IMG/VR virus record: IMGVR_UViG_3300038786_000507
Coordinates: 1-20,893 of that record
Strand: one strand, 5' to 3'
Source of the DNA: a virus
DNA length: 20,893 nt
The number at the start of each line of letters is the position of its first letter. Within the stretch, counting starts at the first letter, position 1. Under the pieces are notes generated by a model. That model was not told the DNA's origin. It did no database searches and was given only the letters and a program-made list of their open reading frames with translations. Below, piece after piece: positions 1-7,136 of this stretch. Position numbers and translations under genes: made by a program.

Positions 1-775
1 TATTAGAAGTGATACTCAGATCTAGTGTTGAGTTTGGATTCGCATTTACATAATCCATTACCTTGAATGTATTATTGTCCATCAACGGCTCACCGCCTGT
101 CATACGAAAAACTTTTAGTTCTTTGTATACATCAGGAAACCATTCCCAGAATGCTGAGATATATGGATTATCTTTACGAGCAACTTCTAATGGCATCATG
201 CCAGTCTTTCGTAAGTAATCTAAATCATTATGACCAGATCCATTTGAGAATCTAAAGCCACCATGTTCTTTGATATCATCTTCCCATGCGGTAGATAAAT
301 GAGGTGAACAGTAAGCACACTTGAAATTACATGCTTGGTTGAAATTAACTTCAACATATCTTGGAGCGATATCATGGTCCCACGCATTGTCTACTACTTC
401 ATCCCATGCTTCTTTAACCCACCATTCGCTTGAACGATAATGTCTATCACTAAGTCTCGGCTCTGGTTCTGGTCCACCAACTACTGCTGGATTAGGAGCA
501 TCTTCTACGTTCCAACAATACTGACATCCTTCTGGACGAGTACCCTCTTTCATTTGCTTTCGTTCTTCTAATTTGAACTGAGTGTTATGAAGTGCGTTCT
601 TGTTTATCTTTAACTCTTCAAGTGGAATAGGATGAGTAGGTGGATGATAACAACTATGAGTGCGACCTTGTGGCAAATGTAAACTCACTTGGAGCCATTT
701 TGCCATACACATGGACGGAGACAACTTATTGAGTTCGCCCCTTGTTACGGTCGCGTCATCATCGTAATTCGACAT
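1..775 (-). CDS. Twitch-type radical SAM protein (3' end cut by window edge)
   Basis: Minus-strand frame open from ATG at 775-773 to the left edge, 258 codons seen, no stop. The radical SAM signature is CNFKCAYC, with Cys149, Cys153 and Cys156 (CX3CX2C), the ligands of the 4Fe-4S cluster that cleaves S-adenosylmethionine. TGGEP at 226-230 is the usual SAM-binding motif. Upstream lie Cys42 and a CQYC pair (Cys84, Cys87) followed by WNVED, like the N-terminal cysteine segment of phage twitch/SPASM-like radical SAM proteins; any C-terminal cysteines lie outside the window. The start overlaps the stop of the 327-aa gene by one base (TAATG), with GGGAT about 8 nt upstream, so it is the last gene seen in a coupled operon with glycosyltransferase-like genes. 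Family: seen. Reaction and substrate: unknown; peptide or sugar modification is only inferred from context. Confidence 0.9.
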   Translation of the reverse strand, partial: MSNYDDDATVTRGELNKLSPSMCMAKWLQVSLHLPQGRTHSCYHPPTHPIPLEELKINKNALHNTQFKLEERKQMKEGTRPEGCQYCWNVEDAPNPAVVGGPEPEPRLSDRHYRSSEWWVKEAWDEVVDNAWDHDIAPRYVEVNFNQACNFKCAYCSPHLSTAWEDDIKEHGGFRFSNGSGHNDLDYLRKTGMMPLEVARKDNPYISAFWEWFPDVYKELKVFRMTGGEPLMDNNTFKVMDYVNANPNSTLDLSITSN

Positions 776-1758
776 TATCTATCCCAACCAGTCTGCTTCT
801 CTGTTGCAATTGGATTGCCACTTCTTGGTGGATTAGTGTACACTCTTTTAAAGAATTTACTCAACTCTTTAGTTGGGTCGGCGATTTCCATTCCAATCTT
901 ATCATGAAGAATATCTCCGATGCGTAAACACTCATCGTATAGTTTATCATAATCCCATACTAATCCTGTTCTAGGACATTTCATATCACCGTCTGACATT
1001 AATGGAGCAATCTCTTCATCGAAATAAGTCTTGAACCAATCAAATGATGAAATGTTTTCTAACTTATAATCTTTAACAAAGTTTACATCATAGCAGCCCA
1101 ATCTAGCGCCATAACAAGCCCACAAGCCATTCTCTACATCTGCGCCTACATTACACCAGGTTATCAATCGTTCATAGTTCTTTGGCCAAATTCGTTTAAC
1201 GAAGTCTTCGACAGGAACAGTATTACCCTCGTCTAATGACATCTTGACTCCTTCTCTATATCCAGCGCGGAATGCCTGGAATGGTGAACCTGCATTGAGT
1301 ACCTCAGAGTATGTGTCATTCATTTGGATATAGTTTAAGTCCCAACAGAAATCAACTTTCTTTGTTTCGTCAACTGCATTCTCATGTGTTTGCATCTCTA
1401 GAACTAGTTTTACTGGCCAGCATTTGATTCCACCGTTTCCGTATACTAATCCATTTACCATGTTCTTAGCACTCCAACTGATAATAGAATGTTCTATATC
1501 AGTATTTTCGGGAAATGTAATTGCTATATCAAAAAACTTTTCATCAACAATATTGTCTCCATCAATAGTAATAAACCTATCAGTTTCACTTTGTCTTGCA
1601 CATTCTTTGTGTGCCTCATCGAATCCCTTTACACCATCGACTCGTTTTGCAAATGGAAATTTCATCATTAGGTTAGCCCAATGTTCTTCTTTTGCAGGTT
1701 CATCATAACTGATATAGAATACATCTAAGTCACCAAGAACTAGTTCGGTTTGTTTCAT
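775..1758 (-). CDS. Phage glycosyltransferase-like protein, DGD motif (327 aa)
   Basis: Begins with a DVFYISYDEP segment (residues 12-21), then KRVDGVKGFDEAHKECA and FITIDGD (DGD at 66-68), the acidic metal/nucleotide-sugar motif expected of GT-A-fold glycosyltransferases. A VNGLVYGNGGIKCWP block follows. This order (YDEP, GVKG..AH, DGD, VNGLVYG.GG.K) matches a protein family I recognise from T4-like phages of marine bacteria, usually named hypothetical or glycosyltransferase-like. No signal peptide or membrane segment. Start choice: an upstream in-frame ATG at 1770 would add MEKS, but its ATG lies inside GGAGAAAAGT, the Shine-Dalgarno sequence for the ATG at 1758. The 1758 start also gives the classic ATGA overlap with the preceding stop. 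Role in moving a sugar to a virion, DNA or cell-surface acceptor is inferred; donor and acceptor are unknown. Confidence 0.8.
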   Translation of the reverse strand: MKQTELVLGDLDVFYISYDEPAKEEHWANLMMKFPFAKRVDGVKGFDEAHKECARQSETDRFITIDGDNIVDEKFFDIAITFPENTDIEHSIISWSAKNMVNGLVYGNGGIKCWPVKLVLEMQTHENAVDETKKVDFCWDLNYIQMNDTYSEVLNAGSPFQAFRAGYREGVKMSLDEGNTVPVEDFVKRIWPKNYERLITWCNVGADVENGLWACYGARLGCYDVNFVKDYKLENISSFDWFKTYFDEEIAPLMSDGDMKCPRTGLVWDYDKLYDECLRIGDILHDKIGMEIADPTKELSKFFKRVYTNPPRSGNPIATEKQTGWDR

Positions 1759-2327
1759 ACTTTTCTCCAAGAATACTTATCAAAATACTTCTGCGTATAA
1801 ACGCTTATACTGTATTTATTCTCTTCAAACTTAACTCTTTTTCCAGTAGATAATAATTCAGAAAATGGAACTAACACAGTTTTGATTAAGAACTCTGGCT
1901 TGTCTTTGTATGTTACAAAAAATACATGTTCAGTCTTGCCCGCGACAGACACTACTTGATTTGGATCGATTCCAATACTTTTCTTTAGACTTTCACTCGC
2001 TTCAAAAACTAAGTCACCGTCTTCGATGTATAGTAGGATATCAGTATCTAGTGTTGTAGATATCTTATGTAACTGATTATCTTTGTTTCTTCGTCTAATA
2101 TCAACCTTTGTTTTTATGATCTCATATACTAATGGGTTAGTTGTTCTACTAACGATGTAATCTGTAAACTTGTAACTGCCGTCAAGAAAAGGCATGATAT
2201 CATCAAACTCGAACCAGGCAAATAAATCTTTTGTATCCCGTGTCTGATTTGTTATCTGAGTAATCTTACTAAAGCCATCGAAGTAGACCGCGCGACACGT
2301 ATCAGTTTTTTCTATAACACTTAACAT
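1755..2327 (-). CDS. Hypothetical protein, 190 aa, in glycosyltransferase operon
   Basis: I do not recognise a family. The protein begins MLSVIEKTDTCRAVYFDGF and reads as a soluble, mainly beta-strand protein with many charged residues and alternating hydrophobics (TDILLYIEDGDLVFEAS near the middle, HVFFVTY later). It has no signal peptide, membrane segment or cysteine cluster. The start overlaps the preceding stop by one base (TAATG at 2329-2325) with GAGAGG about 9 nt upstream; its end overlaps the next gene by 4 nt (ATGA). This double coupling between two glycosyltransferase-like genes argues that it is real and works with them, perhaps as an accessory or acceptor-binding protein; that role is inference only. 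A DGD tripeptide is present but lacks the hydrophobic strand-DxD-strand setting of the neighbours, so I do not call it a transferase. Confidence 0.75.
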   Translation of the reverse strand: MLSVIEKTDTCRAVYFDGFSKITQITNQTRDTKDLFAWFEFDDIMPFLDGSYKFTDYIVSRTTNPLVYEIIKTKVDIRRRNKDNQLHKISTTLDTDILLYIEDGDLVFEASESLKKSIGIDPNQVVSVAGKTEHVFFVTYKDKPEFLIKTVLVPFSELLSTGKRVKFEENKYSISVYTQKYFDKYSWRKV

Positions 2328-3181
2328 TATTGTGCCCTCTCAAGTTGTGCAATCTTACTACTATCCATCCAATCTTTCTCTACGTAATGTAAGGGTAATG
2401 TTTGAGTAAAATTACCAATCTTAACTTGTAAGTCATCGCTTAGTTCACTAGTAATACTCTTCGTCCAGTTACTCTCTATTTGATTCGCTGGCACATTCTG
2501 AATCATACTTTTCATATGAACAAACGTAGGAACATCTTTAATAGAATAGTCACAAGTTTCTTCTTCAATGTCTAAGAGTTGAATTGCTAACGCATATGCG
2601 ACATCCGCACTCATCCAATTCTGACCAACACCATTAAGAAATTTATCAAAGTATACATTCCAATGAGTCATAATCAACTCAACCATCTTAAAGAATTCGA
2701 ACGTTAACTCTGACTTTTTAAAGTAAGTGAAGTTACTATACACGTTCGGTAAATTTAATTGAGTAAATTTCTTTCTGTAGTAGTCGCTTGTTACATCTTC
2801 GTTTCTGAAAGTTTTAACATTAGTGCAACACCAGACATCTCTCTTTGCTAGATACTGCCACCAATGATCTACGCTAGTAGTAAACAACATATCACTATCA
2901 AGTATAATAGTTTCATCATACGGAGTCATATGTGGATATTTCCACTTATTGTGAATCTTCCACTTGTCTCCCATAGCATCATCATTCCACGGAATATCAA
3001 CTATGGCATCGAATGCATGTACGTGCTTGTCTGTAATTAGTTTTCTAGTTTCATCATCTACACATACACAAAGATTGCTGTTTTCTTGTGTTGCGTTTAG
3101 ACTGAGAGCCAGTGCATACGACATTTCCAAGTAATCAATATCACCGCTATTTTGTGCGATGGTTATATATCCTTTACTCAT
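2327..3181 (-). CDS. GT-A-type glycosyltransferase-like protein, paralogue B (284 aa)
   Basis: Starts MSKGYITIAQNSGDIDYLEM, then TPYDETIILDSDMLF with the DSD motif at 95-97, placed as the DxD metal-binding motif of GT-A glycosyltransferases (GT8-like order: N-terminal Rossmann-like strand, DxD near residue 100). TYFKKSE and a DVAYALAIQLL helix follow. The same landmarks in the same order occur in the adjacent 291-aa protein, so the two are tandem paralogues. GGAGA precedes the start, which overlaps the end of the upstream paralogue by 8 nt (ATGAGTAA), suggesting translational coupling. No signal peptide or membrane segment, so a cytoplasmic enzyme is expected. Sugar donor and acceptor cannot be read from the sequence. 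An alternative is a sugar-nucleotide-binding protein without transferase activity. Confidence 0.78.
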   Translation of the reverse strand: MSKGYITIAQNSGDIDYLEMSYALALSLNATQENSNLCVCVDDETRKLITDKHVHAFDAIVDIPWNDDAMGDKWKIHNKWKYPHMTPYDETIILDSDMLFTTSVDHWWQYLAKRDVWCCTNVKTFRNEDVTSDYYRKKFTQLNLPNVYSNFTYFKKSELTFEFFKMVELIMTHWNVYFDKFLNGVGQNWMSADVAYALAIQLLDIEEETCDYSIKDVPTFVHMKSMIQNVPANQIESNWTKSITSELSDDLQVKIGNFTQTLPLHYVEKDWMDSSKIAQLERAQ

Positions 3182-4049
3182 TTACCTTTTCTCCATATAA
3201 TAAGAAGTCATCCATAAATCGTGCTATCGCCTTCTTGTTCATAATGTGCAAATCAGTGTTCGTGAATCTTGTTAGTATATGGTCTGTAATTCTTTCTGCA
3301 TCTGCACAATACATGATAATATCATTGTGAGAATTAACTCGAAAGATATCATCAATATCAAAACTGTTATTGAGGTATGTAATAGGCAATGACGGCACAT
3401 CAAACGCAACACTACCATTTAGTATATGTAGTGCCATCGAGAATGCAAAATCATTACGATACAATGAGCCACTACAGTTATACAGGTAATAGTAATACTT
3501 GTAATTCTGTTTTATATGGCTTATCAGTGTAAATAGATTTTCAGCGAATTCAGATTTCTTAAAATATACAACAGTTGCCCAATACATTGGAATACTGAAG
3601 TTATCAATGTATTCAATATGTTCTTTATGTCTACCAGATACATCTCGATAATGACAATTAATCATAAGATCATTTTCACTATCCCATACTTGGTCTAATA
3701 CGGCATTCATGATGAAGTAATCACCATCAATGACCAGTGTCTCATCATACGGTGAGAGTTCGTATACTTCGGACCTAGACATGTTCTTGAAGGTCGCGTA
3801 TTCTGTCTTGTCGGGAGTGTCTTTAAACAGTCTTATATTGTCAGGTTGAAAAGAATCAGTAACAATTATTCTGTCAAAGTATTCATTGATTAATGTTTCA
3901 TTTTGTTCTAATGTTTCAGTATTAGTGATTAGACAAATTTCATCAAACAACGAAAGATTCTTTCTGGCAAAACCAGCACACGCACACGCAGTCTCCGCAT
4001 AATTGACATACTCGTTATTCTGAGCAAATATTATAATACCCTTACTCAT
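3174..4049 (-). CDS. GT-A-type glycosyltransferase-like protein, paralogue A (291 aa)
   Basis: Starts MSKGIIIFAQNNEYVNYAET, with SPYDETLVIDGDYFI placing DGD at 108-110 as the probable DxD metal/nucleotide-sugar site. VVYFKKSE, a tyrosine-rich segment (KYYYYLYN) and DFAFSMALHILNG follow. These landmarks match the next gene (MSKG..I.AQN, PYDET..(I/L)D.D, YFKKSE, D.A...A...L), so the pair arose by duplication. They have since diverged strongly, which suggests different donors or acceptors rather than redundancy. The start is 2 nt beyond the stop of the 131-aa gene, with AGAGAT upstream. It is a soluble protein by inspection. Transferase activity is inferred from motif and fold-like order; no substrate can be named. 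Confidence 0.77.
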   Translation of the reverse strand: MSKGIIIFAQNNEYVNYAETACACAGFARKNLSLFDEICLITNTETLEQNETLINEYFDRIIVTDSFQPDNIRLFKDTPDKTEYATFKNMSRSEVYELSPYDETLVIDGDYFIMNAVLDQVWDSENDLMINCHYRDVSGRHKEHIEYIDNFSIPMYWATVVYFKKSEFAENLFTLISHIKQNYKYYYYLYNCSGSLYRNDFAFSMALHILNGSVAFDVPSLPITYLNNSFDIDDIFRVNSHNDIIMYCADAERITDHILTRFTNTDLHIMNKKAIARFMDDFLLYGEKVNE

Positions 4050-4051
4050 AT

Positions 4052-4447
4052 TTAAATCTCTAAGACTTTTTCTATTTTGCGTGAACTACGGAGTTGTTGA
4101 TATTCATTGTAGTAATCATTCACTACTTCAAAATATAAACTAGATACATCTTCAAGAAACTTTTCAGTATCTTCGATGCGAATTGGGATATCATTTTTAT
4201 CAAGCAATGAGATTTCAGTTTTGCCACTTGAAACAACAAAGTTCATAAAAGATATGAGTGATTGGTCAACGGAGAACGAGCCACCAGAAGTACTGTAACT
4301 TAATAAGTTTTGTGTTTTTACTTTGAGGTTGTTTTTTGAAAGATTAAACGTCTTCATAGTGTTAGAAAAGTCTAACGCTTTCTCTAGTCGTTGTAAATCT
4401 TCATCCGACGGTTGTATAACGCCTTCTTCTTTGGTAATGACTGTCAT
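4052..4447 (-). CDS. Hypothetical protein, 131 aa, first gene of modification operon
   Basis: Small acidic soluble protein that I cannot assign. The N-terminal third is polar (VITKEEGVIQPSDEDLQRLE). The middle carries SFSVDQSLISFMNFVVSSG, and the C-terminal third looks alpha-helical and charged (EKFLEDVSSLYFEVVNDYY, then NEYQQLRSSRKIEKVLEI). A short helical protein placed directly after fibre-like genes could be an assembly chaperone for them, but this is a guess from position. The start is well supported: AGGAGA lies 6 nt upstream of the ATG, and a sigma70-type promoter sits just before that, so this gene leads the operon of glycosyltransferase-like and radical SAM genes. The next gene begins 2 nt after its stop. 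Confidence 0.8.
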   Translation of the reverse strand: MTVITKEEGVIQPSDEDLQRLEKALDFSNTMKTFNLSKNNLKVKTQNLLSYSTSGGSFSVDQSLISFMNFVVSSGKTEISLLDKNDIPIRIEDTEKFLEDVSSLYFEVVNDYYNEYQQLRSSRKIEKVLEI

Positions 4448-4470
4448 GGTTTTCTCCTATATTAGTATTA

Positions 4471-4499
4471 ATAATACAGCAAAATGCCCTAAAAGTCAA
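4471..4499 (-). promoter_or_regulatory. Sigma70-type promoter for the glycosyltransferase/radical SAM operon
   Basis: On the minus strand TTGACT (4499-4494) and TATTAT (4476-4471) are separated by exactly 17 bp, the optimum for bacterial sigma70-type promoters. The -35 begins 2 nt after the stop codon (4504-4502) of the 322-aa structural gene. Transcription would start near 4464, leaving a leader of about 16 nt that contains the AGGAGA ribosome site. The motif is seen directly; activity is inferred. No T4-late-type ATAAATA element lies in this gap, so this operon may be expressed earlier than, or independently of, the structural genes. Confidence 0.65.
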
Positions 4500-4501
4500 G
4501 T

Positions 4502-5470
4502 CTAAAGAGAAGAAATAGTTGAATAAGTTGGGGAAGAAACAGATACTCCATCTGGCGAATCTGTTGGACGAATTTCGTCTAGTGTAACTGTGAGTGTACC
4601 AGCAACATAGTCAGTACCTGTCCAAGAACCACCACCATCGTGTGCCCATGTTCCGGTGTCTGCTGGATGACTATCATCAAACGCCATCTTAACATCAATA
4701 TCAGCAGTACCATTAAGTTTTGCCCAGATGTTTAATTGGTTTCCAGAATAATCAGCAGTGCCGCCCTTGGTATATACTAATGTATATCCGGCAGATAGAT
4801 TATTAAATCCTACTCCGGGTGTGCCTACACTTGCTGAACTCTCAGTCGTAGTGTGGCCTAATTTTACAGTAGCAATTGCACTTAACATATTTTGCCAATC
4901 AACACTTTGTGCGTGAGAGGCATCAACTCCACTAAGAACAGCATCGAATCTTATTTCGCCGCCAGAATTAAAAAAGTGTCTACGAGCAGTTGTATTTGCA
5001 AATGATACCTTTGCTTCATAGTATACTTGATTTATGTTTGTCCACGTAGGAGTACTTGGTGAGCCATTTGGATCATAGAACGTTGCCAAGTCTGAAATTT
5101 GATTAGGAGTAACAGTCATATATGCCACATCACTGTTCAATTTATTAGATACTATAGTTGCTATGTCAGTTGTTAACGTTGGCAATATAGTGATAAGTTT
5201 ACTAGCAACGGGCCAACTAGCATCAGATGAACTAGCCGGAACTGATATTGTTGTGCCCTGGTGTCTGGCAGCATAAAGCATAGAAGTCAAAAGTTCATCC
5301 CACAATGATGCTGTTACTGATCCGCCTACTACAGCGTTAGTGACAACGAGATGACCTTGGCCGTATCCTGAATCTGCCGAACCGATACCTACTATATCGT
5401 TTATATCGTTAGCAAAAAGATTAAAGTCCGCGGCGCGAACTTTACCTCCTAGATAATAACTTTGTGGCAT
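4502..5470 (-). CDS. Virion structural / tail appendage protein, GGEIR paralogue 2 (322 aa)
   Basis: The N-terminal half contains NDINDIVG and SGYGQGH (34-40) with GGSVTASLWDEL; the C-terminal half contains SGGEIRF (GGEIR 170-174), DYSGNQ (240-245), GGSWTGTDYVAGTLTVT and a final GVSVSSPTY. Each landmark recurs in the same order in the neighbouring 303-aa protein. The composition (rich in S, T, G, A and N, no cysteine, short beta-like segments) and the GYGQ/GGEIR pattern fit tail or baseplate-attached structural proteins of marine T4-like phages. Its location after gp25, gp6 and the giant protein agrees with a late virion gene. The start at 5470 has GAGAG about 11 nt upstream, in a 26-nt gap. 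The exact virion position is unknown; a receptor-contacting or decoration role is inference. Confidence 0.75.
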   Translation of the reverse strand: MPQSYYLGGKVRAADFNLFANDINDIVGIGSADSGYGQGHLVVTNAVVGGSVTASLWDELLTSMLYAARHQGTTISVPASSSDASWPVASKLITILPTLTTDIATIVSNKLNSDVAYMTVTPNQISDLATFYDPNGSPSTPTWTNINQVYYEAKVSFANTTARRHFFNSGGEIRFDAVLSGVDASHAQSVDWQNMLSAIATVKLGHTTTESSASVGTPGVGFNNLSAGYTLVYTKGGTADYSGNQLNIWAKLNGTADIDVKMAFDDSHPADTGTWAHDGGGSWTGTDYVAGTLTVTLDEIRPTDSPDGVSVSSPTYSTISSL

Positions 5471-5496
5471 AAGAATTTATCTCTCGTCAACACAGA

Positions 5497-6408
5497 TTAT
5501 AGGTTGTCTGTTACAGTGAATACTGGATTTGTAATACTAACAGAACCAGAAGGATTCGTCATTCTAAGTGACGCAACCGTTACTGTTGATGTTCCAGGTA
5601 CTGTATCAGCACCAGTCCATGACCATGCACCGCCGTAACCTGAACCACTACCTGAACGAGCCACGTGAGCATCATTTAATGTAGTTTTCACGTAGATAGA
5701 TGTACCAGACTTATATGCATGAACCGTAATTTGGTTAGCACTATAATCGGAGTCGTTTGCATATTCGCGTTTGATAAGAGCATAACTTCCAGTTAGATCT
5801 GAATACTTTTTACGAGTCGAGGTATCGGTATTAGTTTCTGATGTATTCGCTGTGATCTTATATGTTCCCATTTCACCAGCAAGTTGTTCCCACGAAGTAC
5901 CTTGTTGATTAGATGACGTATCATTATGTGATGCTGAAACTCTAATTTCACCACCCGCTGTCATCCATGCATCCATGACTGCTGTTGAACTAAATGTAAC
6001 TCGTACAATTTGTACTCGCGAACCATTCCAGTTAGATACTGTTTGAGATGTTTCGTTCTGAACACTCATATCCCACCCAGTAGCATAAGACCACGGTGCG
6101 TTAAAACGAGTATTAATCGAAGATTCAAATGCTGCCGCGACACTTCCGTAATGTGACCAGTTTACCACTGTTCCTGCATTTACCGCAGTAAATGGATTTG
6201 AAATTGCATAAAAGTTTGCAATTTTAGCTGCCGCACTATAGAGTGAATCTAAGTACGAATCGTCAATTACTGATCCCGATGTTGGGTTTGCCGCAACTGT
6301 GTGAGATTGGTTATAACCACCAAGAACTCCAGTCCCGTTAAGTATTGTATTCATTTTGTCACGTAGACTACTTAGATCTGCGTTATGTATTATTGAGCCT
6401 GAAGCCAT
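5497..6408 (-). CDS. Virion structural / tail appendage protein, GGEIR paralogue 1 (303 aa)
   Basis: Landmarks in order: LGGYNQSH (29-36), GSVIDDSYLDSLYSAA, MTAGGEIRVSASHND (GGEIR 152-156), WEQLAGEMGTYKI, DYSANQ (221-226), GAWSWTGADTVPGTSTVT and VSITNPVFTV near the C-terminus. These align along the whole length with the 322-aa neighbour, so the two form a tandem duplicated pair. The small-residue and Ser/Thr/Asn-rich, cysteine-free composition is typical of beta-structured phage fibre or baseplate-associated proteins. A strong AGGAGT lies 6 nt before the ATG, and the preceding gene ends 17 nt upstream. A structural role is supported by family resemblance and position; a specific named T4 counterpart (gp9, gp10, gp11, gp12) cannot be assigned from sequence. 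Confidence 0.76.
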   Translation of the reverse strand: MASGSIIHNADLSSLRDKMNTILNGTGVLGGYNQSHTVAANPTSGSVIDDSYLDSLYSAAAKIANFYAISNPFTAVNAGTVVNWSHYGSVAAAFESSINTRFNAPWSYATGWDMSVQNETSQTVSNWNGSRVQIVRVTFSSTAVMDAWMTAGGEIRVSASHNDTSSNQQGTSWEQLAGEMGTYKITANTSETNTDTSTRKKYSDLTGSYALIKREYANDSDYSANQITVHAYKSGTSIYVKTTLNDAHVARSGSGSGYGGAWSWTGADTVPGTSTVTVASLRMTNPSGSVSITNPVFTVTDNL

Positions 6409-6425
6409 TGTTATACTCCTAAATT

Positions 6426-7082
6426 TTAACTAATTTGAATTGTAACTGTGTAGTCAATTACAATCGTTCTATTTGCCGCCAACAACACAGGATGGAAAGT
6501 CACATGTGTCAGCATTAACGTTTTTGTTTTATCCAGTGAGCCACTATTAGTGACCCCAGATAATAATCCAATTTCATCGATAGTGAATGCCGCTACCGCA
6601 CTTGTGTCAGTCGAAGTATCACTCGATGGTACCGTTTCGCTTACAGCCGTTGCGTAATCCGAGTGAGATAAGTTCACACTGAAATTCACTTTTGCTGTAT
6701 TGTTTGGTACTGTTTTCCCGCCCATATCCTGACCAGGATAGTACACGGTATTCGTTGTTGTCTGTTCATACTTTGGTACATACAATGAAGAACTACTCGC
6801 TGTTATCGATAGTCCATCATATGTTGGATTTACTCTTGGAGAACGATATGAAAGTGTTGTAGTAGATACACTTCCTCCGTTACCAAACGCCATCCAATTA
6901 ATACTTGGTGCAGAGCCAGACGCATTAACACTTGTTGGTTTTCCAGCAAGGGCTGATGCGAGAACATACGCCATGTTTCCAGGGTGTATTGCATTTTTCT
7001 TTTGCACAAGTATTTCTCCACTATCTTTATCGTAGATTTTCAGTGTACCAATTACTTGTGAGTCTATTTTATCATTAAACAT
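6426..7082 (-). CDS. Virion structural protein, FGNGG type (218 aa)
   Basis: The N-terminus holds GTLKIYDKDSGEILVQKKNA, then NAIHPGNMAYVLASALAG (30-47) and WMAFGNGGSVSTTT (63-76), followed by a RSPRVNPTYDGL segment. The combination of K.NAIH..NMA and AFGNGG is one I recognise from structural proteins of T4-like marine phages. Near the C-terminus AAFTIDEIGLLSG resembles the (F/T).EIGL turn common in tail proteins, and the protein ends in alternating beta strands (RTIVIDYTVTIQIS). It is the first gene of the tail cassette after the giant protein, preceded by a 79-nt gap with tandem late-type promoter elements and a weak AAAGAGA ribosome site. It may link the baseplate periphery to the two paralogous proteins downstream; that link is inferred. 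Confidence 0.77.
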   Translation of the reverse strand: MFNDKIDSQVIGTLKIYDKDSGEILVQKKNAIHPGNMAYVLASALAGKPTSVNASGSAPSINWMAFGNGGSVSTTTLSYRSPRVNPTYDGLSITASSSSLYVPKYEQTTTNTVYYPGQDMGGKTVPNNTAKVNFSVNLSHSDYATAVSETVPSSDTSTDTSAVAAFTIDEIGLLSGVTNSGSLDKTKTLMLTHVTFHPVLLAANRTIVIDYTVTIQIS

Positions 7083-7109
7083 TTATTCGTCTCTTTGTTG
7101 AGTCTTTAT

Positions 7110-7119
7110 TATATTTATC
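7110..7119 (-). promoter_or_regulatory. T4-late-type promoter element, proximal copy
   Basis: On the minus strand this reads GATAAATATA, with ATAAATA at 7118-7112, exactly 16 bp downstream of the distal copy in the same orientation. It would start transcription roughly 20-25 nt before the 218-aa coding region, leaving room for the AAAGAGA ribosome site. Two same-strand copies in a 79-nt gap support a late promoter region for the tail cassette, though AT-richness makes single matches weak evidence. Confidence 0.45.
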
Positions 7120-7125
7120 TTACAT

Positions 7126-7136
7126 TGTATTTATGC
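7126..7136 (-). promoter_or_regulatory. T4-late-type promoter element, distal copy
   Basis: On the minus strand this reads GCATAAATACA, with ATAAATA at 7134-7128 matching seven of the eight bases of the T4 late -10 consensus TATAAATA. It lies in the real 79-nt gap between the giant structural gene and the 218-aa gene, about 46 nt before the latter's start. T4-like late promoters need no -35 box. The ATAAATACA core also occurs upstream of gp25. Activity is inferred. Confidence 0.5.

Noticed and set aside
689-927. Plus-strand frames of 61-72 codons across the junction of the radical SAM and 327-aa genes
   Set aside because: They overlap two well-supported minus-strand genes and have no family resemblance or ribosome site.
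1813-1819. ATAAATA (minus strand) inside the 190-aa gene, about 55 nt before the 327-aa gene
   Set aside because: It resembles the late-type elements but lies in coding sequence where the codons explain it; a single match in AT-rich DNA is too weak to list as a promoter.
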